From assembly GCA_905147135.1 (NCBI GenBank), contig LR990048.1, positions 18,150,563-18,214,562 on the forward strand: a DNA stretch of 64,000 nt, read 5' to 3'. Position 1 is the stretch's first letter. Every line of letters begins with the position of its first letter. Of this stretch, positions 43,871 to 54,621 are shown in pieces. The translations under genes were made by a program, and so were the position numbers. The DNA is from Blastobasis lacticolella (lineage: Eukaryota > Arthropoda > Insecta > Lepidoptera > Blastobasidae). Under the pieces are notes generated by a model that was given only the letters and a program-made list of their open reading frames with translations, did not search any database and had not been told where the DNA came from.

Positions 43871-44180
43871 GCAGAATAAGTAAATAAATAAATAACTCGT
43901 TTATCGTTTATTGTAAACTAGGAACGTCACAACACAACATTAACAAAAAAAAGAAGAAAATACATATTTAAACACATACAATTACATACTAAAACTGTCG
44001 ACTTGGCATTGACCGTGCTGTGGCCCTCCCAGTTGATAAAGGGACCTCGCTCAGCATGAGCCGTGGCCAAAGCTGCGGCGCTGGTCTTCCGCGGGTCCCG
44101 CGTACACAATCCAATACAAATACAATCCAATAATACAATCACATACACTCTGAGGCCTAGATATGTCGGCATATAATAAT
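43871..44180 (-). mobile_element. LINE 3' end pair, copy 2
   Basis: Minus strand: 'gctgaggcc'-side coding-like text (ALATAHAERGPFINWEG in the frame 43927-44172), then 'caatgccaagtcgacagttt' and an (ATTT)n-type end near 43880. Similar to 43500-43612. The family is undetermined. Confidence 0.5.
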
Positions 44181-44986
44181 TAAATTATACCTAGCTATAC
44201 CTAGTTATTAAGTCTAAATATCTAACTGTACATAAGAGAAAAAAATAATATCACTTTGTAATAAGAGCTTGTCTTTCTCCGCCAACTGTATTTTCTTTGT
44301 TTATGGCGTAATCAACGATTTATTTATGTGGAATGATTGGAAATTGTTATTCCCTTCCCAGCCACTGGGTACGTTACTAGCTACGATTAGGAATTTTATT
44401 TACAGTTGTACTCAGTGGGTACGACCGGAAATAAATTGAATTACTGCATCTCTTATCTAATAATCTAGATAGATTTACAGCTGTAATACTTTAGCTCGGT
44501 TTTGTTCGTAAATCGTGCTTCCTGGCTAAAGCAGCCTTCAAGAAGAATAAAGAAGATTCCCTGGGATATTATTACGAGGAGAGCGCTACGTCCCAACAGT
44601 TTTGTTTCTGCGTATTATCCCTTCTGCTACGGTTCTTAAAGTTTTGTTCGCGATGGTAAAAGTTGGTCGTAAATAGCCGTGCGGTATTTGACAGAGCGAA
44701 ATGCCTTCTATGTACATTCGTATACGGCGAGTAATGTCAAAGGCAGACCAGGTAGGAACTATTTTTTTATTATGTAGTTTGCCCACTGCGTTCTGCAATG
44801 AGCGCCAAATATGAAGATTGTGGTAAGACACTCCACTGATGTGTAAGATGTGAAAGCTCAAATTCAGCAGTGGAGTTTTATGTTGCTTCTAAATGATGAT
44901 AAGTAATACTCATAATGCAGTCTTCTAGGTACTCCTACTACAATTGTTTTATGCTAAACAATAGCAAAAAATAATAATAGTCATCA
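44181..44986. other. No gene recognised
   Basis: The 91-codon minus frame 44586-44861 lacks a recognisable domain. No placed repeats. Confidence 0.4.
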
Positions 44987-45290
44987 TCATCTTGGCGTTA
45001 ATGTCCCGGTTGTGCTCTCATGAGGGCCCCGGGTCCGCCGTGACCATGATCCAGGATTTGGCAGGTCAGGTGTGCAGTGGAGCGACTGCCATTTGACCTC
45101 CATGACCCTGCTACCAGGAGAACCTGACCAGATTAGATCATGGTTACACATCCAGTCGCCTGAATGTGCATGTTCAACTAATGTACATAACTAAGAAAAC
45201 AGTCATTGGTACATGGCCGGAGCGGGATTCGAACCCGGGACCTCTGGCTTACAAGTCGGATACTCTAACCGTTCGGCCACCGACGCTCTC
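44987..45290 (-). mobile_element. SINE1 copy with internal deletion
   Basis: It starts 'atcttggcgttaatgtcccg' and contains 'cgtgaccatgatccaggatt', 'gattagatcatggttacaca' and the head 'gggattcgaacccgggacct' to 'cggccaccgacgctc'. About 60 bases between 'gaatgtgca' and 'tgttcaactaatgtac' are missing compared with other copies. Confidence 0.88.
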
Positions 45291-45305
45291 AATGTTAAAC
45301 ACTAG

Positions 45306-45362
45306 ACAAACAGTCAATCGAGGCACTCCAATGAAAAATTGTCACCGCTGCCTACAGACATA
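45306..45362 (-). repeat. LINE H-type 3' end scrap
   Basis: 'agacaaacagtcaatcgagg' and 'ttgtcaccgctgcctacaga' parallel 38402-38460 with many changes. Confidence 0.35.
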
Positions 45363-45434
45363 AACCCTCTTCCCCCTATCTCGTTACACATCATATCATC
45401 ACATCAACAGACAGTCTACTGCTGTACGTGAGCC

Positions 45435-45615
45435 TCATCCAAATCACTGGATAGAATTGCCATTATCTCTACTCATGGCAGGTGGGTTGGAGATCGCAGT
45501 ATTTGGAACACATACCAGAAAGCTTGCTTCCTATTTTCTGGTCTGTGATATTAGTTGCTTCTACGACAACCATTCGTGTTGGTGCCATTCTACTTAGCCA
45601 AACACTACATGGCCC
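45435..45615 (-). mobile_element. Family M LINE end, inverted
   Basis: 'ttgccattatctctactcat', 'ggtgggttggagatcgcagt' and 'tgttggtgccattctactta' are the reverse complement of blocks at 11690-11850. No coding part. Confidence 0.6.
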
Positions 45616-45649
45616 AAAAGTAACCAATAAAAAAAACTAAAAGAAAAAG

Positions 45650-45935
45650 CGTGAGGAAAAGGTGTGAGGAAGAGAGGGTGTTTTTTAAAGACGTTGGCCG
45701 TCGAATGAGGGAGGGGGGTGGTCCCCCGCTCTTTGTCATTCCTGTTGCAGAGGCTGTCCATCGCCATTCAGCGTGGCAACGCTGCTAGTGTTGTGGGCAC
45801 CTTTGCACCGGGAATGGCAAAGAGTGGGTTAAACATCTAGATTAAGTTATATGACGAAGTAATACGGATATCTAGTTTTAAGTTTTTATTTTGACTATGT
45901 AAAATATGTAAATTTGTAAAAAAAAAAAAAAATTG
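45650..45935 (+). pseudogene. LINE N C-terminus and poly-A tail
   Basis: One frame gives 'DVGRRMREGGGPPLF'; after a frameshift another gives 'LQRLSIAIQRGNAASVVGTF'. Both belong to the ORF2 C-terminus seen at 15885 on the other strand. A 3' untranslated part ends in a run of about 15 A residues at 45919. Catalytic regions are absent. Confidence 0.75.
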
Positions 45936-46344
45936 TCTATCAGTAAATTAGTTTAACAAATTCCTCCTTCGAGATTCCAAAACTTTGAGAACCTCAGCGC
46001 TAAGCCAATAAAACGGGCTATCAATTTATACGAAAATAATAGAACCAGTAGTTGACCGCTTAATATTGCTTGTTTGCTGCTTATGTATGGATTACATAGA
46101 TATGTTTTTGGCGGTTTATTGTTTATTGGCATTCGAATGTTTACTCGTATTTCGAGTTTTCTTCGTTATTTATGTTCGCAGTTTATTAGGAGGCCGTTAT
46201 TTTAGTGCTTGACCTCGTGCTATGAGATCTGTATCAAAATATTTTGTGTACGTATTATAAATAAATCAATGTTAAGACATATAACACAATTTTTATTATA
46301 GTTCATTCCACGGGTTCATCCTTAAGAGAATAGGCAATGAATTA
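45936..46344. other. No gene recognised
   Basis: AT-rich DNA with no supportable feature. Confidence 0.4.
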
Positions 46345-46418
46345 ACCCATACAGAAAGTTATTGCTTACCATCAGGTGGGCTGTCTGCACGTTTGTGACT
46401 GAGTAGCTTAAAAATAAA
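46345..46418 (+). repeat. Family D end fragment
   Basis: 'ttattgcttaccatcaggtg' and 'ggctgtctgcacgtttgtga' match 8510-8545; an A-rich end follows. Confidence 0.55.
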
Positions 46419-46529
46419 ACATTATACACATTGATGTTCAAAGAAGGAACTGTTTTCATATATTCATGACATTATGACATGAATTAACTAGTTAATTCGA
46501 TTTATTACCAGTACCATCCATCCGATGCG

Positions 46530-46617
46530 TCGTACGGTGACGTAAAACATCGTGATGAAACCTGCATATTCAGGCGACTGAATGTGTAACCATGATCCAA
46601 TCAGGTTCCCCTGTTAA
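46530..46617 (+). repeat. SINE1 body fragment
   Basis: 'gtaaaacatcgtgatgaaac', 'atattcaggcgactgaatgt' and 'gtaaccatgatccaatcagg' are SINE1 body blocks. Head and tail are missing. The 92-codon frame downstream has no recognised domain. Confidence 0.7.
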
Positions 46618-47072
46618 CAAACTCATTAGGTTTAATCCTGTACGAGATGCGACCGCAACTTGTGGAGCACTCAACATCTTTCGCCATTCTATACTCCATA
46701 CACATGTTCTTTTGCCTACGAAGCGCGTGTGGAGTAAGGCATACCGTAATAAGTTCCAAATAAGCGTATTTCTGCGCGCATTTAAACGAAATTTTGTCGA
46801 AAATAAAGTCAAACACTACGCAAAAGAAACACAACAATATCAAACACTAAGCAGCGAGCTCTATTTATGAATACAAAATGCACAAATCTCTGCTGAAGCA
46901 ATGTACGAGATAGGGATCTACATAGTCACAACAGAGTCGTCTGGGTGACATACTGTTATAATCGTGTCAGATTTAACGGGACTATACGACTTATATTGCA
47001 CTGGACCTAGGGAAACTCCCAGGGTCATAGAGTCATGCAGATATCTGAGACAACTGAGTGGATTCACAGATG

Positions 47073-47190
47073 ATTACCTGAGTGGTTCAGTTGGTAAACA
47101 TGCTGTCTGGTCTCGTGTTCGATTTCCGGCCGAGCAGAAATTGTAGTGATAAATTTTACTGTCTGTTACGGGTCTGGATGTTATATATGT
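47073..47190 (+). mobile_element. SINE2 copy, 3'-truncated
   Basis: The head 'acctgagtggttcagttggt' and 'gtgttcgatttccggccgag' is followed by 'tctgttacgggtctggatgt'. The 3' domain is absent. Confidence 0.75.
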
Positions 47191-47880
47191 CATAAGTTAT
47201 GGCAGACTCTAGCAGGGGAAAGATCCATCAGAAGGTGTTTTCGGGATAATTACGTGGAATAAAAGATGAGCCGAACAGTTTAACAGTGTATTAAAATAAT
47301 AAAGCGATATTACAATAAAAATAGCAAACAATTAAAGAATATAATGAATAACAGGATAATTTCAGATAATAATCTGTTAGGCCGAAAACGTGAGTTACAC
47401 CAGGAGCTCGTTTCACGTGCCCTCATACAAACTGTTATTTGTAGTGCCTTCTGTACTCACACTCTCCTTTATGCAGTACGGCTACGTGACGTGAGGCAAT
47501 AAATCAAGACTACTTTTCTCTTCAATGGATGAGCAACTTGTTTTAGTTCTTGACACGTCGATGGTCGAATGCAAAGTGTTCGTTGCGGCTGCGCGCTGAA
47601 TATGTGCTAAGGTGTCGCTTCGATTGACGTTGCGTTTCTGAGTTAAAATGATGTCTAGGCTCATGACCGTCTACGACATACATATAATAAGTAAGCAGCC
47701 CAATGAATTCTTAGTAAACGGCGCCAACACAACATCTCGAGCGTGCCATGTCTCACATTTCTTGGTCCATTCTCCGCGCCGTATTCCTACCTATTGTAGA
47801 AAAAACCAGTGAGTGAAGCAGAACACGTATCTACGGATACATAAGGAGCTCATTAGGAGCAGTTCAAACTCCTCAAAATA
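47191..47880. other. No gene recognised
   Basis: Only short frames and no placed repeats. Confidence 0.4.
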
Positions 47881-47889
47881 AGTTATTTC

Positions 47890-48140
47890 ATATACATCAT
47901 CGTATCTGTCCCCTAAAGATCTCCACAAAGGTCGGTCCTGTGCCTTCTGCATCCAGCTGGCACCTGCAATCTTTACCAGGTCGTCGGTCCACCTTGTGGG
48001 AGGCCTACCCACGCTGCGTCTGCCGGTATGTGGTCGCCACTTGAGATCTTTACTGCCGCATCGGCCATCTGTTCTTCGAGGTATGTGCCCTGCCCACTGC
48101 CACTTTAGCCGGGCAATCCTTTGGCTATGTCGGTGATTTC
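47890..48140 (-). pseudogene. RTE-type LINE C-terminus, remnant
   Basis: The minus frame 47791-48012 has 'MGRPPTRWTDDLVKIAGASW' followed by 'MQKAQDRPLWRSLGDRYDDV'. This is the clearest protein version of the RTE-type end in the window. Upstream coding continues to about 48140. No catalytic motif is included. Confidence 0.8.
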
Positions 48141-48150
48141 ATATTCCCTG

Positions 48151-48747
48151 TAAATAATGTACCAACTACCTCGAACTATGCTGCGTCAGCCTCTGTGAGA
48201 GTCTAAGTACGTATTATATATTCGGCATTGGATTCGTAAAAGCGACTGTCGGCTTAAAATCCTGTGCCAGATAAAATATAAATCGTCGATTTTATTAATA
48301 GCTCCAACTATATAGTATTTCGATGTGCATTTATTTTATATTTATAGTCTACCACGACGAGATTTACGTATTCTATTCCAATAAAGTGATTTTTCTGTGT
48401 TATAGGTCTAAAAATGGTATTTTATATAGTATCCAGTACACACGGAAACCTTCTGAGAGACGAGTATTTAAAAAGTTATGTAAAACGAAAATTATTTTCG
48501 TCTGCCTTTTTGTATGGTTACGAATGGGGATAGCAGCCTGACGAATGGGCATCAGATAACTCGTCTTTATTGTCTTATTACACGACGAATGTCCACCCCA
48601 TGTGTTTATGGGGATTTCCTACTGGCATTAGGGTTCCATGAGCGGAATAATATTTACGAAACCCTTTATAAAAAAGGGTTACATTTATCAACTATGTGTA
48701 ATAAAACATTTTTCTTGTTATAAGATATACCCTACTAAGTGTTAACA
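48151..48747. other. No gene recognised
   Basis: Two plus frames (48323-48541 and 48514-48723) show no domain. Confidence 0.4.
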
Positions 48748-48930
48748 AAAAATACTTATCTAAGTAATGTTCACTTGGCGGTGAACGCACAGCGTACAAT
48801 ACGGCGCTGTGATTGGTCAATTGCGTTAAATTTCACCGATTTATAGTCTTGATCGCCACTCAAGTATTGTTAGTTAGAACCCTCTGCGTACGTGTATACT
48901 ATTAGACCTCATAGTTAGTAACGGCGTGTG
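48748..48930 (+). repeat. Family K interspersed repeat, copy 2
   Basis: 'tgtgattggtcaattgcgtt', 'gtcttgatcgccactcaagt' and 'ttagttagaaccctctgcg' align in order with 32060-32145. Non-coding, class unknown. Confidence 0.6.
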
Positions 48931-49194
48931 TTCAAGTAAAAGTTGTTAAAAATAAAGAACTTCTCTTTTTTTAAAAAGGGACTGCAATCTATTTCATCCT
49001 AGCGGCAAATTTCGTCTCAGCAGATCTTCGTCCGTCTATCGTTCGTCTACCACGTGCAGATTTGGACCCAGCCAATCTTATTTAATTTTTTAGTTATTTA
49101 AAAAAAATTATTTACCCACAAAAACCCAACAGTATAAATACACTAAACAATTCTCATTGCGAGTTAGGCCACACTATTGACTGAAAAGGGGCCT

Positions 49195-49345
49195 GAACGT
49201 TGCCTATTTGCTGCAGCAAATTTGCAGCAAGATACCCCGGGATTTTAGAGGCAGGCAGCGCATATGTTATACTCCTGGCGCCGTTAACGTCCATAGACAA
49301 CAGTGACCACTTTAGGTGGCCAACCTGCTCTGTTTGTCTGTATCG
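49195..49345 (+). mobile_element. LINE H-type 3' end, plus orientation
   Basis: 'aacgtccatagacaacagtg', 'accactttaggtggcc' and 'gctctgtttgtctg' are the reverse complement of the 38400-38460 blocks. Diverged. Confidence 0.55.
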
Positions 49346-50295
49346 ATTAAAATAAAATTCAAAAGTATATAAGTATATCAAATACAATGACGAAACAAAC
49401 TCCTTACTGCGAAAGAAGGACAGGCCCTATGTTTGAAATTCTATGGCGATGATCGATGTGCCGATTCGCCATATTGTCTGCTATAATGTTAGGGAATTCT
49501 AGTTCTCATGCAAGTTATTTTTGGGCAAGGCCGTCGGCCATTTTATGTTACAGACTAGTTTAGGTATACACGCATTATAATGATTGGAAAGTACCTTTGT
49601 CCTGTCCTTTTAAAATGAGAGTTTTCGTCATTGATCAAATAGTATACGGAACCCAGCTATTTTCAGACGTCTCTCCCTACTAATCTCTGGCGTTTCAATC
49701 TAGTTTCGCCTGTCGTCTTATCAAGGGTCTAAAAGAGGTAACTAATGGAAATAACTTCACTAAATCAGTCTTAGATTAAATCCTATTCTATTGCTATGAA
49801 TGCCAAAGAGAGAGAAAATAAAACTAATGCGCTCTGTAAATAATTCTATCTGCTACTATTACGACGGGAGAAATGCTTCTGGGATTTAAATACTTATAGT
49901 TTGTTTTTTATGTTATTATATTTTTTCTCTACAATTGTGCCTTTGTAGTCTTTGTATTTTTTTATTGTAGTCCTACTTTGTCGTGTCGTCGTGATTGTAT
50001 AGAAACTAGCCGTTCCCAGTGGATATGACCTGGATGTCTGTAAACAATCTGAATTTACTATTTTCCTGGGATTAAAATTAACGTATATATCTTGGGAATA
50101 ACGTAGCTTCCCATTAGCAAAAGAATTTTTAAAATCGGTCTACTTTTTGAGTGTAATTATTACAAACAAGATACAAATATACAAATCTTTTCTCATCATA
50201 ATATTAGTAAGTATAGAGGACTTTCTCTCTTTGTCAAATGTCTGATAAAAATACATTATTCTTAACATAATGTTTTAAACTATCGCGGTTATTAT
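49346..50295. other. No gene recognised
   Basis: AT-rich unique-looking DNA. Confidence 0.4.
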
Positions 50296-50424
50296 TACAC
50301 ATTTTAAGGGTGTGTTCCGGGTGTCGTCCCGTGACCATGATGCATGCAACTGTGTCAAAATATCGGGCTACTCGTCAACAAAGGTACGCGGTAGGAAACC
50401 CGGAGCATACCCTTAAAATGTGTA
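50296..50424. mobile_element. Small element with about 25-bp inverted ends
   Basis: The left end 'tacacattttaagggtgtgt' and the reverse complement of the right end 'tacacattttaagggtatgc' match with two differences. The similarity continues inward with CCGGGT. Total about 129 bp, no ORF. It is a MITE candidate; class and target duplication are not clear. Confidence 0.75.
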
Positions 50425-50700
50425 CATTATGTCTATTATTTAATTGCGTTGATTTAGCCAATGCCTAGTGAATTATGAATATGTAAATATGTAGGTATAT
50501 AATTCTTAGTACAATAAACAAATTCATGCAACGTGGTGCGCTTTCTACAATATCACGATAGTAATGATAGTGTAGGTTTAGTAGTTGTCTTTGAGGCAGT
50601 CCAAAAGCCCTTGAAGAAAACTATAATAAATGTGTTTAATAATGAAATCTACAAAATCCACGTGTACACTTTAGCGGTCTAACTTAAGACGGTCTAAAAA
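50425..50700. other. No gene recognised
   Basis: AT-rich sequence. A possible end of the following element begins near 50710 with (CAT)n. Confidence 0.35.
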
Positions 50701-50711
50701 TACTTGTACAA

Positions 50712-50945
50712 CATCCATCATCATCATCATCCAAGCTCCGCTTTCCTGCTCTTCCTTCTCCACTTTCTCCGGCCCTCAGAATCCACACCCTAAGCCGTTG
50801 GCCGCAGTGTGGGTAGGCCTCCCACAAGGTGGACCGATGACCTGGTAAAGATCGCAGGTACCAGCTGGATGTAGAAGGCACAGGACCGGCCTTTGTGGAA
50901 ATCTCTGGGGGATGCCTGTGCCCAACATGCACGATATGATGAAGC
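50712..50945 (+). mobile_element. RTE-type LINE 3' end preceded by (CAT)n
   Basis: The coding end 'acaaggtggaccgatgacct', 'accagctggatgtagaaggc' and 'acaggaccggcctttgtgg' is followed by 'gatgcctgtgcccaaca' and 'atatgatga'. An opposite (CAT)n run (50712-50731) lies upstream and may be the tail of another, inverted RTE-type end. The 82- and 87-codon minus frames are shadows. Confidence 0.7.
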
Positions 50946-51094
50946 CGTTGCTGTTGACTCTTGCATCCGACTCGACTACGTCAATCGCTACTCGGGTTTC
51001 CCGCCGGACCTCTATCCTGGTACCGGCAGGTAAATGCACCTATTTACAATACCCTTAGTAAAAATACCTGTTCAGAATATTTTTATCATGTTAC

Positions 51095-51178
51095 GTTAAT
51101 TCCTCATGATCTGCCAAATCTTGGATCATTATCATGGCGGACCCCGGGCACTCGTGCGCTAGAGCACAACCGAGATGA
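51095..51178 (+). repeat. SINE1 3' fragment
   Basis: 'gatctgccaaatcttggatc', 'atggcggaccccgggcactc' and 'gtgcgctagagcacaaccg' match the SINE1 end. The rest is missing. Confidence 0.65.
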
Positions 51179-51750
51179 TCAATCATGTTCCATTGGTTTT
51201 CTGTATAATTATAATTTGTACCAAAACTCGTTGCAGTGCTAGTTTGCTAGAATAGGCGGACCCTGTATTGCTATGATTAATGTAGTCTGGTTCGTCACTT
51301 TGCTGTCTAATGAGCCTATACACTAAGGGAGACAACAAGAACTGTGTTTTATTATGTTTTAATTTTAAATAATACTAGGCAATCTTCTTACCATTTCTAA
51401 ATATGTAATTGCGAGATCGGTGTCAACAGATTCCTCTATCAAAAATGACAAAAATGCCTTTAACACATCATTACCCTTCTATAGAGCCAACAAGCCTTTC
51501 AACTCCGATGGCTATCGGCTCTACGACCAATATATTCCGCCCATCGCCAGTCCATTCAAGTTTGGCTATACCTCTTTGAGTTATGTTCGCGACGTTGATT
51601 ATATCTTCCAGAGATCCTCATTCGTGATTCAATCTCGGAAAGAAACTCTGCGTATAAATCTTGTACTAATAAACTGAGAAAAAAGTTAGAAACTGTTATT
51701 AATATTGCGTCAGATTAAATGTGAAAGGTTCAAAGATTTATGTAGGGATA
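51179..51750. other. No gene recognised
   Basis: The 85-codon plus frame 51420-51677 has an ordinary protein-like composition but no family I can name. It could be a chance frame or a degraded element. Confidence 0.35.
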
Positions 51751-51756
51751 TGGATG

Positions 51757-51905
51757 TGTCATATCTTAACCACTCGGCCGCCGAAGCTCCTTAGTAATAT
51801 GGATATAAACATTTATACATACATAACGTCACGCTTTGTTCCCGTAGGGGTAGGGGGAGGGGTCTGGACAAACCTCTCGCTTCTTCCACATTCATCAATC
51901 ATTTA
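51757..51905 (-). repeat. SINE1 head scrap and another LINE tail
   Basis: 'cttaaccactcggccgccga' resembles the inverted SINE1 head end. Then 'acgtcacgctttgttcccgt' and 'aggggtagggggaggggtct' resemble a LINE 3' end that I recall as common in Lepidoptera. Both are short. Confidence 0.4.
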
Positions 51906-53871
51906 GTATAAGGTTACTATTGACCTAACCTCTTTTTATATTTCCAATTTGTCGTAATATGTAAGATTCGGTCTTCTTCCCACGCTTTCATTCCTGCAAT
52001 ATCACCATATATGGATATACGTTCTGCCACACAAATTTAAATGCAGTGAGTCCATTTTTTCACTTTCGGGTTTATTCTTTCGGAATTCATGCAACGAGAT
52101 CTACTGGGAGCAAAGACTCATTTTTTATATCTACTATAGAAACCAAAAAAAATTAAGCTACAATCACAGCATGCTCATTTTTTGCCGCAAATGTTAGCTT
52201 GTACTTGCCTACAGTTCGCAAGCACCAGAACCTTTTTCATATACCTTGGCGAGCAGGAATCTTTCTCAGTTCTGCCTACAGACGTAACAGTTAAACTATA
52301 CAAAAGTAAACGTGGCTTCAGAACATCCAACCGAATCTCGGTGCGAATCGGCAGTATATCGACAATAAACTGTCAAAGTTATTCCACAAAAATATCTCCT
52401 TTCTCGGCAAAAACACACCCTTTTAGAGTGCCAGCGAAGCTACAACCCCGAAGCGAACCTGCACTTTCCCCTCACAATGTAACAACCAAACCTCTTATCG
52501 TATAAACGCTAACGACCTCGTGGAATAATCTAAGTTTTGTATAAATCCAGTGCTCAAAACCCACGGTTACTCCGGTGGCGTCCCCCAAGGCACATTTGCC
52601 CCGTAAAATGTCAGCGTGGGGACATATAAGCCCCATTCTTGCTTTGACTTCGCTGGGCACAGAGAGCGCTTGCAATATAGATGGGGCATCGGGTTTTAGA
52701 TAACTTCGTATTTTTTTGTCACTGAGATGAGCGAATATAACATGATTTGTCAGATAGGAATATTCTAAGTTACTTGGTAGATAAACACTCTATTGCTCAT
52801 ACATGTACAGTTAGAATCAACAATATTTTAGATGGATCACTTATTTAAAAAAGGACATACCTTCACTGAAAAATAATGTCAAATCAACACCGTTGTTGTC
52901 ACAGATGTTAGGTAACAGATATGCAACAACCTCAGACCAAATAAGAATTAAAAACAGAATTTTGCGAACATCATACTGACGCACGCAAAACTACGCCATA
53001 CAGTGCGTATACGGTCACACACGCACACATTGACAACCAAACTATTGGTTGCTATTGACAACCAAACTACGCTATGGCACATATGTTTACGAAACCGGCC
53101 TTATGTCACTGTTAGAGCGCCATCTTTATTTTTTATTTAATCTGAGGGAACAACATACATATTGAAACGCTTCAATGATAAAAAAGAGTGATATTTTAAA
53201 ATCAAAACGTTTTCAGCACTAATTGGAAACAAAGGATTGTTTAATGCCGAGCATTTATCATCACAACATTACGTGGACCATGGACGTAAATATTTTGGCC
53301 ATGCTTTAGACACGTTTTACTTTTTTTGTCTATAGAAAAGACAAATAATAGCCTTAGGTCTGATTTCCCATTGTCAGTTATTTTTTCATGACATTTTAGC
53401 GAGAGTTTGTGGAGTGAAGATTGAATTACTCTTTTATTGTACATTTTGGGCTTTGATTCACGTTAGTGATAGTATATAATGTGTGGCAAATGCTTGTGAA
53501 AGTGTATGAAGATGGAGTAAAAGGATGAATGCAATAAAAGACACGGAACTGAGCTTTCGGGTTACTCCAATGAGTCGCAATAGAACATGCAATATCGTTA
53601 CTATCGTGGTATTGTGGGGGAGTTGAGTAAGTACCACTGAAGAGGTGGCTGCGGCCTTGACGTGAACATTATTGAATATTATATTTTTTTGTCAACGGAA
53701 GACTTTGCCTTTTCCGTAAGGGATATATTTGACCAACAATAAAATTAGGCTTTCTTGGGATTAAATCAGTCTGATAATATAATTTATCAAGTGAATAAAA
53801 CGAAATTGCCTCGTTACTTCGTATAAAATGAAGATATATATTTTGTTTTAGTTTTACTTCTTTATTCGGCG
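51906..53871. other. No gene recognised; one conspicuous segment near 52560
   Basis: Mostly AT-rich. At 52472-52675 a minus frame reads 'GLICPHADILRGKCALGDAT' then 'GVTVGFEHW'. Its GC content and protein-like text stand out. I cannot name the family; a retroelement relic is possible. Other frames are not convincing. Confidence 0.4.
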
Positions 53872-54190
53872 GATAAATTTTATCTGAGGATTGAAAAATC
53901 GGTCCTTGATATACCTTAGTATGTAAAATCAAAGCCCAACTCCGCAAAAGCGAGATAAATTTTATCAGAAGGTTGAAAAATCGGCCTTAGTATACCTTAG
54001 TATTCGAAATCAAGTCCCAACTCCGGAAAAACAAGAAAATTTTATCTGAGTATCGAAAAATCGGCCCTTACTATATATACCTAAGTATACAAAAGTAAGG
54101 CCCAACTCAGGAAAAGCAAGATAATTTTTATCTGATGTTTAAAAAATCGTTCCTTAGCCTACAAAATCAAAACCCAACGCCTAAAAAGCG
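53872..54190. repeat. Minisatellite, about 82-bp unit, four copies
   Basis: Units start at about 53872, 53954, 54035 and 54120 with 'taaattttatctgagga', 'taaattttatcagaagg', 'aaaattttatctgagta' and 'taatttttatctgatg'. Each then has a 'gaaaaatcgg'-type phrase, 'ccttagtat', 'aaatcaa' and 'gcccaactccg'. The fourth is partial. Unit lengths are about 82, 81 and 85 bp. Non-coding. Confidence 0.85.
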
Positions 54191-54449
54191 GCGTCCAACC
54201 CCTTCCCCCTCCGCGCTCAGAAAGCATTACCCGCTCGTTTGTTTAACGAACTCAGTTATTAGTGAGGTGTTGTTTTGTTCTGTTTTTAATGTGTTTACGT
54301 TGTTCCCGCCAGGGGGCGACCGGCGTTAATTTTTTGAAAAGTTCGGGTCTCGGAGGCATCGTTCCTTGTATCCGTCTTGTTTTGGTGTGAGTGTTAGCGA
54401 TGGCTCGTTTTTAGGGTTGGGCGTGAACTGTGATAATGATTAAATAAAT

Positions 54450-54577
54450 GTGCTTGGATAATTTATACAATGCCATCTAGACCCGAAATAAGTAAAGTTT
54501 GTATTGTAGGTGCTAGATAACCGATAGACAACTTATTTACTTTTTAAATACGTACTTATTATGTAATAGAATGTAAC
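54450..54577 (-). mobile_element. SINE2 left half, split by LINE G
   Basis: 'tacaatgccatctagacccg', 'gtaggtgctagataaccgat' and 'aaatacgtacttattatgta' are the inverted 3' half of SINE2. The head half is at 56960-57046, beyond LINE G. 'gtaac' at 54573-54577 is one copy of the target duplication. Confidence 0.85.
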
Positions 54578-54621
54578 TCTTTTTTTTTAATTCTAGACTA
54601 TCCAGGCATTTGACCGCCATC

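Noticed and set aside
51420..51677. 85-codon frame as a conserved gene
   Set aside because: No domain I can name and no neighbouring exon; the evidence is limited to an open frame.
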